Positions 35,004-44,396 of a stretch of 64,000 nucleotides of DNA are shown one piece after another (within the stretch, counting starts at the first letter, position 1; each line of letters opens with the position of its first letter). Under the pieces are notes generated by a model. It ran no database searches, was not told the origin of the DNA, and saw nothing but the letters and a program-made list of their open reading frames with translations. Made by a program: the position numbers and the translations under genes. Location: the NCBI GenBank assembly GCA_002725175.2, contig PBQX02000108.1, positions 1 through 64,000 of the forward strand, in the 5' to 3' direction. This DNA comes from CACKLF01 sp002725175 (GTDB taxonomy: Bacteria; Pseudomonadota; Alphaproteobacteria; Rhodobacterales; Rhodobacteraceae).

Positions 35004-35798
35004 TTATTTAAGAGACCGTAGCAATGCCAATATTGCTGCAGAAATAACAATTATGCGCGCAAAAGCGACTGATGGCACCTCGGCGCTCGGTACGGAATTA
35101 AAATTTTCCCTTAGCTGCAGTGGTCCAGGTAGCCGAGCCCTTTTTATTTTGGGATTATAATTACGAACTTTTCTATTCAATTCATCATTTGTTGTTTCCG
35201 TCATTGTATTAAAACTGCTCGTGCATTTAGATTCCCATTTCCAAGTCTGATTTTCTTTATCTGTATTATATATTTGAGATCCAATTGGTAATGTCATCTC
35301 TTTACAACTATCACTTCCAAGATTACCATTCCCAGATGCAGCAATTGTCAATTCTATAGGATTGAAATCATATATATCCTCAACTAAACCAGGAACCAGA
35401 CCTCGGCCTTCCGTTAGTCCAGTCAAATTGCACCCAGTTGCGTTATAAAAACTCAAGTTTAAAGGAGGTATTGTTCCAGTTGGTATATTTCTAACATATA
35501 CATATCTATCTTTATCTTTACAGATTGCAGATGATGATTCGGAATCACATTTCTTATTTGTGTTAATGAAATAATTAGCACCTAGTGATCGGTCCTTTCC
35601 ATTTTTCATTTCTACACCACTTCCCATGTATCCAAGACTGTATTCAATTCCATCATAAATATTATTACGTATTTCTTTCGAAGGCTTTTTTACATTTTCC
35701 GGATATTGAATTAATTTAGCCGGCTTTACATCATAACTATTTCTTACATTTTTTGGATGAAGAAGTAGGGTATCTGAACTCAAATTATTATTACTCAT
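35004..35798 (-). CDS. C-terminally anchored virion-type protein
   Basis: The protein has 264 residues. The polar body contains six Cys residues in the middle (CDSESSSAICK; NATGCNLTG; SDSCKEM; ESKCTSSF) and a GC-rich tail. The final hydrophobic span is at about 242-260 (VAFARIIVISAAILALLRSL), so the protein would be tail-anchored. Paired cysteines suggest disulfides formed by the viral thiol-oxidase pathway (inference). No family recognised with certainty. The 3' end lies two bases from the convergent nuclease gene. Confidence 0.7.
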   Translation of the reverse strand: MSNNNLSSDTLLLHPKNVRNSYDVKPAKLIQYPENVKKPSKEIRNNIYDGIEYSLGYMGSGVEMKNGKDRSLGANYFINTNKKCDSESSSAICKDKDRYVYVRNIPTGTIPPLNLSFYNATGCNLTGLTEGRGLVPGLVEDIYDFNPIELTIAASGNGNLGSDSCKEMTLPIGSQIYNTDKENQTWKWESKCTSSFNTMTETTNDELNRKVRNYNPKIKRARLPGPLQLRENFNSVPSAEVPSVAFARIIVISAAILALLRSLK

Positions 35799-35832
35799 AA
35801 TTTAACAAAATATTTTTATTAAATATATTTAT

Positions 35833-37980
35833 TTATGGCGTGGACCAAGCGTCTTCCCATACATTTTTCTTTCCGGGTACGGTTTGGTAATGCGTGGCGG
35901 TGGCGGGCTGGTCCGCGGCCTTTGATGAATTGCGCTTCGCAACAGTATCTTGCTCCTCATGAGTCAAAACCCATTCTAGTATAAAGTTTAGTTTGGTGTC
36001 GTAAAAATCATAGCCCACCCCTTCGGTTGTAACAACATCTCCTGTCTCTGTACTTGTACTACCCTCAATAGTAAGAGCATTTAGACCATCTGGTGTAACT
36101 TCCGCTAGCGATTTTTGTTGGAAAAATATATCAATTGTATAATAAACCATCATTTTATCATATCTGACAAACGGTATATATTCTAGCTCTTGTTGTGGCG
36201 CGGCGTCGGTTGCGGGATTCGCGCCTTCGCCTTGCGCTGTTCTAAAATTCCAATATTTAATTTCGTCATCTAATGTTTGACCATCTACCCTATTGTTTAC
36301 CGGATCCTCGCCAGCGCCGAGTGGCGCGGGTGGATACCACTCACTTGGTGTAGTTACTACTTTCGCGACGCCGTTTTCCGCGCCAGTCCAATCACCCGAT
36401 ACATCTACTTTCCCGTGCTCTTCATCAACATCAATAGCGCGTCGTCCTCTTTTATAACCATTAAAAGCTAATAAAGTTTTGTGTAAAACATCATTTGGAA
36501 TAGTGAATGTACGATCTTTGCCACTACCTTCTACAACTGCACTATACTCGTATAGTGGTTCATACTTGTTCGACGGATCGTACTGGGAGTCGGTCGTCTC
36601 TACTCCGGACGCATCTAAGTATAACTGGCGTCCGTCGGCATCACGTTTGAAATCGGAAATGGTACCAAAGTTAGGATCAGTTAAACGAAGAAATTCACGA
36701 CGGAGGTCAAATTCGCGTTTTGTCTCATCAGCAACGACTGAACCGGCGTACGCATCTGCGTTCAAATCCGCCGCCGCGCCCAGCTGATCAGTAATCCACG
36801 TCTTGAAAGTTTGGCTTGAAAGTACACCAGTAGGATAATTTTCGGAGGTGTTCCCTTGTTGCAGCATGATGCCGTCAGAAGAATTCACCACTTCCGAATC
36901 CTCAATATTAACAAAGAACAGGCCACTTTCTCTTTCTTCTGCAGATGAAAAATCAACATTCTTCAGTTCAAGATCAGCATCATCCGTACCAGTATTAAAT
37001 ATCTTTTTAACCATTGAACAAAATATAATTCCTTGTAATAAATCTCTAGTCCCTCTTTTACGGCGCTGATCAAACGCTTCGGGTGTTTGATTTTTGTCAA
37101 AATTCTTTATATCGCGTGTAATGTTTACATGCATAATGGAATTTGATTGCGTTAGAAGTGGATTAGGATCCGAGGTCTCCACGATGGAGCCGAGTTCGCG
37201 TTTAACGCCTGATATACCAGTTATGGGTACATATGGCATAATCTCTCCATTTTCATCTGTAGCGAGATGATCTTCTGACCTAGTCTGGCCGGCCCCGATG
37301 GCATCACTGTACAAAAGATCACCCGAAGCGTCGGTAGTCATATAAGTTACATCTTCAGTAAACTTCGGTTCTGTTAAGAACTCGTATTTGCCGGCCCCGC
37401 TCTCCGAAGGCGGGTTAGGGTGTACGTAGGTGGTGCCGTCGACACTCGAGCCGCCCCAACGAGGATCAACAAAATCATATCCACGATCATCGATGGCACT
37501 AAGTTGCATTTCACCGCGGAATGCGTGATATAACCCTGCATTGTCCATGGCTAATGCGGGATCGGTGGCCGGAGCGCCCCCGGCGGCGGCGGTATTATTG
37601 TAGAAATTCGCCGGATCAGGTCCTACCTCGAGTTGGCTAACGTTATTTTCCGGAGCGCTAGAGTAGCCCGCCGGGAAGCTGCCGTCATAATTACCATGTC
37701 CGGCGGGGTCGGGGTTCTCAACCGGCGCTAAAGTGTCGTCGATGCCGGTGGACGCGGTCCCGCGGCTAGTGGCCCAACTGTCTACAAAGCAAACTCCTTG
37801 TAACTGTTTGGTGAAACGTTCTCCATCACGATCGACTGTAATATTTAAATTTTGCATACTACCAGCATCTAAAATGGCAAAGTCAGCTGACTTGAAAACA
37901 CCAGTTCCGGGTGCAAAATCTATTTTTTCAAAGTTAACATCGTCTAATTCAACTACTGTTGGATTTAAATAATTAGGCAT
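35833..37980 (-). CDS. Large unrecognised protein, probable structural
   Basis: The protein has 715 residues. The N-terminus is an ordered domain (MPNYLNPTVVELDDVNFEKI; GVFKSADFAILDAGSMQNL). A GC-rich, low-complexity Gly/Pro/Ala/Asp region lies between about 85 and 250. Further ordered blocks follow (IMHVNITRDIKNFDKNQTPE; GTRDLLQGIIFCSMVKKIF; FTIPNDVLHKTLLAFNGYKRG; YIPFVRYDKMMVYYTIDIFFQQKSLAEVTPDG). No enzyme motif, signal peptide or membrane span is seen. The size and neighbourhood suggest a virion protein. The GC-rich segments differ sharply from the AT-rich flanks. Confidence 0.7.
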   Translation of the reverse strand: MPNYLNPTVVELDDVNFEKIDFAPGTGVFKSADFAILDAGSMQNLNITVDRDGERFTKQLQGVCFVDSWATSRGTASTGIDDTLAPVENPDPAGHGNYDGSFPAGYSSAPENNVSQLEVGPDPANFYNNTAAAGGAPATDPALAMDNAGLYHAFRGEMQLSAIDDRGYDFVDPRWGGSSVDGTTYVHPNPPSESGAGKYEFLTEPKFTEDVTYMTTDASGDLLYSDAIGAGQTRSEDHLATDENGEIMPYVPITGISGVKRELGSIVETSDPNPLLTQSNSIMHVNITRDIKNFDKNQTPEAFDQRRKRGTRDLLQGIIFCSMVKKIFNTGTDDADLELKNVDFSSAEERESGLFFVNIEDSEVVNSSDGIMLQQGNTSENYPTGVLSSQTFKTWITDQLGAAADLNADAYAGSVVADETKREFDLRREFLRLTDPNFGTISDFKRDADGRQLYLDASGVETTDSQYDPSNKYEPLYEYSAVVEGSGKDRTFTIPNDVLHKTLLAFNGYKRGRRAIDVDEEHGKVDVSGDWTGAENGVAKVVTTPSEWYPPAPLGAGEDPVNNRVDGQTLDDEIKYWNFRTAQGEGANPATDAAPQQELEYIPFVRYDKMMVYYTIDIFFQQKSLAEVTPDGLNALTIEGSTSTETGDVVTTEGVGYDFYDTKLNFILEWVLTHEEQDTVAKRNSSKAADQPATATHYQTVPGKKNVWEDAWSTP

Positions 37981-38083
37981 GTGTATGACATTTTCGACTA
38001 TTTACTGTGAGACATTAGTTTTAATTAGTGCAAATTTAATATATCAGTATTAACTCCAAATCTTGAAAATAGAATACTTGTAC

Positions 38084-38626
38084 CTAAGCTGCGACAGCCG
38101 CTGCTGCAGAAACAGTTGCTGCAGAAGCAGTTGCTGTTAATTTACATAAATCGTTATCCCCAGTTACAGTCGCGTTTGGTGATGCTAATACAGGGAAATC
38201 GTTTGCTGTCGGTAATGGCGGTGGCGCTGGTGGTGAACTTTCTTCCGCCGCCGCATCGGCGCCATTTGCACCTGAACGCGAGCGCGGTCGCTTTCGCTGT
38301 CTACGTTCATATGGTTTTGGATTTTCACATTTCAAAGAATTACCATTACCAGTCACCTCAATCGCTTGATATTTGTGCTTTGAAGTTGATAGAAATAATA
38401 TTTTAAAAACCACCATCTCATCTTGCTGAAGAAATTTATAAACTTGTTTTTCAGTTGTAATACCTGTGTGGTGAATAAATATATCTTCATTTACAAGCGT
38501 TTCTGGTAAATCAGATGGAGCATCATCTGGTTTTTTATCCGCATCTTTTGTAACTGTTATGAATCCGTAGCCCGCCTTATTAGAAAACCATTTTACCTTT
38601 CCTTGATAACAGGTAGATAAATCCAT
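38084..38626 (-). CDS. Cold-shock-domain protein (copy 2)
   Basis: The protein has 180 residues. The cold-shock domain (about 5-95) contains GKVKWFSNKAGYGFITVTK and EDIFIHHTGI, the RNP1 and RNP2 aromatic patches. An insert of about 20 residues (DADKKPDDAPSDLPETL) separates them. An Arg-rich RRQRKRPRSRS patch and an Ala/Pro tail (GC-rich) follow. It binds single-stranded nucleic acid, probably RNA, and the RS-like patch may strengthen binding or nuclear import. It differs from the copy at 12460 in having the basic tail. Confidence 0.9.
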   Translation of the reverse strand: MDLSTCYQGKVKWFSNKAGYGFITVTKDADKKPDDAPSDLPETLVNEDIFIHHTGITTEKQVYKFLQQDEMVVFKILFLSTSKHKYQAIEVTGNGNSLKCENPKPYERRQRKRPRSRSGANGADAAAEESSPPAPPPLPTANDFPVLASPNATVTGDNDLCKLTATASAATVSAAAAVAA

Positions 38627-38673
38627 AGAATAACTAGATTATCATAATTTATTCTTAAATAATAACGCAATAA

Positions 38674-41600
38674 TTATGCTACTTGAATCAATGTGTATTG
38701 TAATATACTAGAATAGGCACCTCTTAAAGCACCAAATTGCGACATACCATGATCTGTACCAGGATACCAAGCAATATCTATATATAATCCTTCTCGCCTA
38801 TAATAAATATTGGCTGCATCTATATTATACGCTGATAATAGTGTATCTGCAATATTTTTTGTTTTAATATCTGATAGCATGAACCAATGTAATCCATCGC
38901 TGTCAATATATTCTCCATTCTCTGTATTTTTATCTACATTTAACCATGAACCAACATTAATATTGAGTAAAAATGAAAACTCTAACGGAATTTCATCATC
39001 ATCATCAACATTTGCATATGCAATATTTCCCATTGTCGCCGCTTCCTGTGGATAAATCAAGGAACCAATATCTATAATATTCATATCACTATCTTTAAAT
39101 GTAAAGTACCCATTTTCTTTATTGTCGGATAATTCAATTACAAATCCCCATCCCCAAGACAACTCAGAACGAGAGAGGTATTTTCCACTTTCTTTATGTT
39201 TTATTAAATAACTAGGTCCATCTGTATCAGCTATTGGCTCAATCTCAAATTCTGGCGCAGCCGCGGATGAAGTCTCATCCCAATTTGTTCTTATAATATT
39301 TTCGGATTCATTTCTATACCAATATTTATTTAGATTATCTCCAAAAAGATCAGACTTTAATGTTTTTATTCTAAAAAATCCATTCTCATTTAATTCTATT
39401 CTATATTCATCTGAAACAGTATCATTAATATCCAATGTTGCTATTCCATTGTCGCCATAATTGTAAATTGTATAATCATTCGAACCACTTGCTTGTGTCC
39501 AACATATTTTAAGATTATCTATAAAAGTAGGTATTTCAGGTTCGGGTTCGGGTTCCGGATACAACGCCTCTGGCTCAGGTTCCGGTGGACTTTCTTCATT
39601 CCAAGTGAAACCAGACATTGCATCGTGAGATATTTTGCTAGTGTTTTCATTCCAAACCAAAGATGCGTTCTTTTCTCCTTGCCATTCAAATATCTTATCA
39701 CTACTACCATCTGGTATAAAACTCCAACTAAAATATGGTATTCCATCGTTATCTGTGTCTTCACTGTCAATAACCTCTACCCAATCATTTCCAGATGGTT
39801 CATATTTAAGTAATTTCCACTTTATTGTTTTATTTACAGGTAATTCTATTTGATAATCAGAAATACCTGTCTCTAGAGATGTACGAATATAAGGAGCTAC
39901 ATCATCTTCGTTATTCCAAGTATTATCAGCTGTATTAGACCAATCAGCAATATTTCCGAAATCATCGCGTCCGTCACCCTCAGTACGCGGTTCACTCGTC
40001 CATTGACCTGCCCATTGACCATTTCCCCACCATCTTTCATCAATAGATAATCCTCCACCCGACGCGTCGCATTGAACCTCATCCTCCGGAAGATTGCCAG
40101 ATGAATCACTGTCACTATATTCTCCATCCACTAATTTATTGACATATTGACTCTCCATCATATCGCCGTTCCCTTCATCGACTTCCTTACCTACATACAC
40201 ACCATAGACAAGGCCAGTCCCGTCCTCTGGAGCTGTGATGTCTTCGGCAACACCCTCAACTTTATTATCAAATGTTTTTCCATCTAGTTTATCCCCATAA
40301 ATACTTGCACCGTACCACCTCACAGTTCGTCTCGGACCGAGTGAACCGTCGTCGGCTGGTAGCGCATCGTCGCGCAGGTAGAACCTAAATTTCAGCTGAA
40401 ATTCTCTTAAATGTCTTTCTGCGCCCTCGTCAACGACCCCATCACCAATAGAAAATACATATCCTTCGCTTTGATCTCCCAAAATGTTGTCTTCAGAATC
40501 ATAAAAATTTATTCTGTAAATTGGCCAATCTTGCTCTTTCCAGAGCGATATAGGACCTTTTTGAATGTTTCCAATAGTACCATCGCCTCCTACATCGCTC
40601 CGATCAAAATCCTTCATGAATTTGTCGAACGAATAGTAAACGCTCATTTGACTATCCCAGCCGGAAGCATCTGTTATTGGCTCGTCAGGTGTTACTCTTT
40701 GAATATAGTTACTTTCTTCTCTACTTCTATATGTATTAACAAGTCTTAAAGTACCACGAACAATTTCTAATTCCGGTTCTGGTTCTGGTTGTGGTTCTGG
40801 CTCCGGTTCTGGTTCTGGTTGTGGTTCTGGCTCCGGTTCTGGTTCTGGTTGTGGTTCTGGTTCCGGTTCTGGTTCTGGCTCAGGCTCAGGCTGTGGCTCT
40901 GGCTCTGGCTCTGACTCTGGTTGTGGCTCTGGCTCTGGCTCTGACTCTGGTTGTGGTTCTGGTTCTGGTTCTGGTTCCGGTTGTGGTTCTGACTCCGGTT
41001 GTGGTTCTGGTTCTGGCTCTGGTTCAGCATTGTCTCTCTTTATTCGACAGCAAAGTTTGAATTCGGGTCCTGAGACATGGGGAGTGAGGGGTGACTCTGG
41101 AGACATAGTTTCCTGTAATCCAATCCGGAATTTAATAAATTCTTTTCCACCAAATAAAGTATATTTATATTTTCCATGACCGGTACCAAAACTTGCATTT
41201 GTATTAGCCATCGAAGTAAACGTCGAGCCAGATGAATCATCTCCATATTTAAAAATATTTGTATTATATTTTATTGCATTTGATTCTACTGTACAACTAT
41301 TTTGAATGTTATTATTACTTTCTGTTTTTGTTGAAGTAACTTGAAATCCATCAGGACCAATTGCATGATATAGAGTAGTATTATTTTGACTATACTCAAA
41401 AGACAATAATGAATCTCCTAAAGTCGCAGTTGCAACTCCTTGTTGTTCATTATTCTCAAATACCAAACTTTTATTATTTAGTGTACAACGAAAATCAGGA
41501 GGTGAACCATCATTGGTAGGTTCAGATGTAAGTTGTATAAATGCCGGAATCTCTGGAACAGTTGAGGCCTTTAATTTAATTTTAGAATTATCAACACCAG

Positions 41601-41952
41601 TTAACTCAATATATGCATCTGGATTTAGAACGTCACCATCACGAAGGGCATTAATAATAATTGCTTCATTTTGAATAACTATATCCCTGTTTGTATAAGC
41701 ATTTACTGCGTCACTTATTTTTCTACATACCGCTTGTTCAAGCGATTCGTTCTGCTGCTGTCCATCACCTTCCTCGAAAATTATAGCTGTCGGCTGGTCT
41801 CGAAGAACTAAAGCGCCCGCTACTGTAGCTGCCATCTTAATTCCCTCCCCTCCAAGAAGGGATGCGATGTCTCCAACGCCATATAAGTCACTAATATCTG
41901 TTTTTCTATTATCATGTGCTATATTGAATCGCACGGTTTGTGACCAACGCAT
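38674..41952 (-). CDS. 1092-residue surface-type protein with Pro-Glu-Gln linker
   Basis: The N-terminal domain (about 1-300) starts MRWSQTVRFNIAHDNRKTDI and contains TLGDSLLSFEY and YTLFGGKEFIKFRIG. A 90-residue linker of PEPEPQPESEP repeats (about 310-395) follows. The middle is Asp/Ser-rich and beta-type with Trp-rich segments. A second short PEPEPE linker (about 805) separates a C-terminal region holding YLIKHKESGKYLSRSELSWGWG and DTLLSAYNIDAANIYYRREGLYIDIAWYPG. No signal peptide or catalytic motif is present. The linker type also occurs in the left-edge gene. It is probably a virion fibre or tail-like component. Confidence 0.8.
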   Translation of the reverse strand: MRWSQTVRFNIAHDNRKTDISDLYGVGDIASLLGGEGIKMAATVAGALVLRDQPTAIIFEEGDGQQQNESLEQAVCRKISDAVNAYTNRDIVIQNEAIIINALRDGDVLNPDAYIELTGVDNSKIKLKASTVPEIPAFIQLTSEPTNDGSPPDFRCTLNNKSLVFENNEQQGVATATLGDSLLSFEYSQNNTTLYHAIGPDGFQVTSTKTESNNNIQNSCTVESNAIKYNTNIFKYGDDSSGSTFTSMANTNASFGTGHGKYKYTLFGGKEFIKFRIGLQETMSPESPLTPHVSGPEFKLCCRIKRDNAEPEPEPEPQPESEPQPEPEPEPEPQPESEPEPEPQPESEPEPEPQPEPEPEPEPEPEPQPEPEPEPEPQPEPEPEPEPQPEPEPELEIVRGTLRLVNTYRSREESNYIQRVTPDEPITDASGWDSQMSVYYSFDKFMKDFDRSDVGGDGTIGNIQKGPISLWKEQDWPIYRINFYDSEDNILGDQSEGYVFSIGDGVVDEGAERHLREFQLKFRFYLRDDALPADDGSLGPRRTVRWYGASIYGDKLDGKTFDNKVEGVAEDITAPEDGTGLVYGVYVGKEVDEGNGDMMESQYVNKLVDGEYSDSDSSGNLPEDEVQCDASGGGLSIDERWWGNGQWAGQWTSEPRTEGDGRDDFGNIADWSNTADNTWNNEDDVAPYIRTSLETGISDYQIELPVNKTIKWKLLKYEPSGNDWVEVIDSEDTDNDGIPYFSWSFIPDGSSDKIFEWQGEKNASLVWNENTSKISHDAMSGFTWNEESPPEPEPEALYPEPEPEPEIPTFIDNLKICWTQASGSNDYTIYNYGDNGIATLDINDTVSDEYRIELNENGFFRIKTLKSDLFGDNLNKYWYRNESENIIRTNWDETSSAAAPEFEIEPIADTDGPSYLIKHKESGKYLSRSELSWGWGFVIELSDNKENGYFTFKDSDMNIIDIGSLIYPQEAATMGNIAYANVDDDDEIPLEFSFLLNINVGSWLNVDKNTENGEYIDSDGLHWFMLSDIKTKNIADTLLSAYNIDAANIYYRREGLYIDIAWYPGTDHGMSQFGALRGAYSSILQYTLIQVA
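40767..41030 (-). repeat. Pro-Glu/Gln coding repeat array
   Basis: About 260 bases of imperfect 6- and 12-base units encode alternating P-E/P-Q/S-E pairs (PEPEPQ, PESEPQ). The + strand reads GGTTCTGGTTGTGG-like units. It forms a stiff extended linker in the 1092-residue protein. Unit mixtures suggest repeated slippage and recombination. Confidence 0.9.
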
Positions 41953-42007
41953 ATTAAGTGATTATTTTATTTTATTCAAAATAAATTAATGATTTTATTC
42001 GCAAAAT

Positions 42008-42703
42008 TTAATTGTATAATGTTTTTGTAGGAATAAAGTTTTTTTGGAAGTTTACTTTATTTTTTTGATTTTTAAATAAATTATAATCTTTACTCAGATA
42101 CTTCTTTTTTATTAGACTCATTTCAATATCCATGCTATTTAAAACAGACACAATCCAAAAATTATTGTATAAATGAATCCTTTCTTTATGGAAAGGAATA
42201 CGTAATACAGGAAAAATAGAGTTGTTGTAGTAAAATTTAATCCTACCAGAATTTGAAATATCACCAGTTCTTATTTTATCAATTATTTCATCTGAAAAGA
42301 CAATGGAAATATCTGATGAAATTTTAATTTTATGTTCATTAGAACCATCTGCCTCTTGTTTGAATGAGTAATGCTTTTTTATTCCAACTTCATCAACAAC
42401 AACGATATATTCGTTTATATCAGGACTGTCAACATAAAACATTATTTTGATAGTAAAAAATGAATTTCCATGATTTTGTACAGTTACATATTCATTCCAT
42501 TTGTCTGGAATTATTTTTGATTGTGAAAACATATTTGCATCGATGGCGTCTGAATATCTATCTCTCATATTTGTAAAATTTGTATAATTTTTGACGAGCG
42601 TCTGCATATTCGCCTCGCTCTTCAGAGCTAAAGATTTTGATAATATTTCATAAATATTTTGATAAATATTTACAGATTCTTTTAGATAACCAATAAATGA
42701 CAT
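42008..42703 (-). CDS. Unrecognised protein next to the XRN exonuclease
   Basis: The ATG at 42703 gives 231 residues (MSFIGYLKESVNIYQNIYEIL). A longer frame with a start at 42793 would abut the divergent XRN start exactly and is less likely. A helical N-terminus (about 1-60) is followed by a beta-rich domain (YVTVQNHGNSFFTIKIMFYVDS; IVVVDEVGIKKHYSF; INVKFYY-like strands). No motif recognised. The composition is uniformly AT-rich, as for neighbours. Confidence 0.65.
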   Translation of the reverse strand: MSFIGYLKESVNIYQNIYEILSKSLALKSEANMQTLVKNYTNFTNMRDRYSDAIDANMFSQSKIIPDKWNEYVTVQNHGNSFFTIKIMFYVDSPDINEYIVVVDEVGIKKHYSFKQEADGSNEHKIKISSDISIVFSDEIIDKIRTGDISNSGRIKFYYNNSIFPVLRIPFHKERIHLYNNFWIVSVLNSMDIEMSLIKKKYLSKDYNLFKNQKNKVNFQKNFIPTKTLYN

Positions 42704-42792
42704 AACTTTTATAAATAATTTTTTATTAATTTGAATTTCAATAAGACAGTGTAAAGGTATGTCTAATATATTAATATAATATTCAATCAACA

Positions 42793-44370
42793 ATGGGAAT
42801 ACCAGCGTATTTTAAATATATAAAGAATAAAGTAAAACGAAGTATTTTACTCGAACGGCCTGAAAAAACAACTCGTTTATTTTTAGATTTTAATGGAATT
42901 ATTCATGGTTGCAAGGAAGAAATTTTTGCTGAGAATGGTTTAGAAAAAGACATATATCCAAAAATACTAAGCTATATTGAATATATTGTTAAATTAATTG
43001 AACCATCAGAATTACTATTTATTGGAATAGATGGTGTCGCACCAAGAGCAAAGATGGAACAGCAACGTAAAAGAAGGTATAAATCTGTACAAGATAAAAA
43101 TGTCAAGTCAGCCATGACTGGTTGTGTAAAACAAAAATGGGATTCAAATGCAATATCTCCTGGAACTCGGTTTATGTCTAATCTTGACTACCAATTGTAT
43201 ACTTCGAAATATTTAAACGAATTATCTAAATCAATTAAGGTGGTAATTTCTAATTCGTCATGTCCTGGTGAAGGTGAACAAAAAATATTTCGTTATTTAA
43301 GAAAAGTCCCTGATGATGGTGTTAATGTTATTCATGGTTTAGATGCCGATCTTATAATGCTAAGTCTATTACAAAATCAAAAAAATATTTACTTATATCG
43401 AGAATATTTAGAAAAACCTTTTTTTCTTTCAGTAAATGCATTTGATGATTGTTTAAAATCACATCATAATAATTGGAATTCTCAAGATTATGTTTTCCTA
43501 TCATTTCTCATGGGGAATGATTTTTTACCACATTTCTACGCGTTATATATGCGTATGGGATTATTAGACAAGGTATTAGAAATATACGACGAAGTGAAGA
43601 ATGAACTAAAAATAAATTTAATAGTTAACAATAAAATTAATCATTCATTTTTGCTAAAATTAATACAGAAACTAGCAATTCGAGAAAATCAACTTGTAAA
43701 AAATAGGGCAAATGCTATGGTTTACAAGAAATTAGTAAAACACGGTCATTCACCCGAGGAGAAATTTGAACATTTTCCAGACTACTTTCGTAACAAAGAG
43801 ATTTTTATAAATTTTGGTTGCGATGGTTGGGAAAAACGATATTATGACACAATACACATGACTGATAAAATAGATGATATGTGTAAAGAATATGTAAATG
43901 GTCTTGCGTGGAATATTAAATATTACACTACTTCTGACCCAACGGATAATTCTGTTAATCAAACCTGGTATTATCCATTTTTACATGCACCACTGCTTAA
44001 AGATTTAGCAAATTATCTTGAAAAATCTCCTATTCATTATCCAATGAATAATATTGGTAAATCATATACATCTTTGCAACAATTGGCAATTATTCTCCCA
44101 CCTCAATCGGCACATTTGTTACCAAAAACATGGAAAAGTGAAATTCTGCGTAACGAAGACACATATCCTAAAAGATTTATGCTTGATCCTATTGGGGCTG
44201 TTTTTCGTTGGGAATGTTCGCCTGAACTACCTTATAATGATGAATCAATATTAGAAGATTTGAAAAAATTAACATTAACAACAGCTGAAAAAAAGCGAAA
44301 TATAAAACATAAAGAACAAATAATAAAGCCAAAACCCCCGAACATGAGCGTTGGGGTGGAGAAAATATAA
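42793..44370 (+). CDS. XRN1/XRN2-like 5'-3' exoribonuclease
   Basis: The protein has 525 residues. The XRN N-terminal nuclease domain is clear: MGIPAYFKYI, LFLDFNGIIHG, LLFIGIDGVAPRAKMEQQRKRRYKS, SSCPGEGEQKI, VIHGLDADLIML and YVFLSFLMGNDFLPHF. These carry the acidic residues that bind two Mg2+ ions and the basic pocket for 5'-monophosphate RNA. The enzyme digests decapped RNA 5'-3', so it probably removes host and viral mRNAs after decapping. It is shorter than cellular XRN1 because the C-terminal SH3-like regions are lacking, as in other giant viruses. Confidence 0.95.
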   Translation: MGIPAYFKYIKNKVKRSILLERPEKTTRLFLDFNGIIHGCKEEIFAENGLEKDIYPKILSYIEYIVKLIEPSELLFIGIDGVAPRAKMEQQRKRRYKSVQDKNVKSAMTGCVKQKWDSNAISPGTRFMSNLDYQLYTSKYLNELSKSIKVVISNSSCPGEGEQKIFRYLRKVPDDGVNVIHGLDADLIMLSLLQNQKNIYLYREYLEKPFFLSVNAFDDCLKSHHNNWNSQDYVFLSFLMGNDFLPHFYALYMRMGLLDKVLEIYDEVKNELKINLIVNNKINHSFLLKLIQKLAIRENQLVKNRANAMVYKKLVKHGHSPEEKFEHFPDYFRNKEIFINFGCDGWEKRYYDTIHMTDKIDDMCKEYVNGLAWNIKYYTTSDPTDNSVNQTWYYPFLHAPLLKDLANYLEKSPIHYPMNNIGKSYTSLQQLAIILPPQSAHLLPKTWKSEILRNEDTYPKRFMLDPIGAVFRWECSPELPYNDESILEDLKKLTLTTAEKKRNIKHKEQIIKPKPPNMSVGVEKI

Positions 44371-44396
44371 GGGCGAATCTATTTTTATTAATAATA

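Noticed and set aside
40767..41060. Open frames on both strands across the Pro-Glu repeat
   Set aside because: Short-period repeats lack stops in several frames; only the frame encoding PEPEPQ joins ordered domains.
42704..42793. N-terminal extension of the 42008 gene to a start at 42793
   Set aside because: It would leave no promoter space with the divergent XRN gene, and the extension has no domain character.
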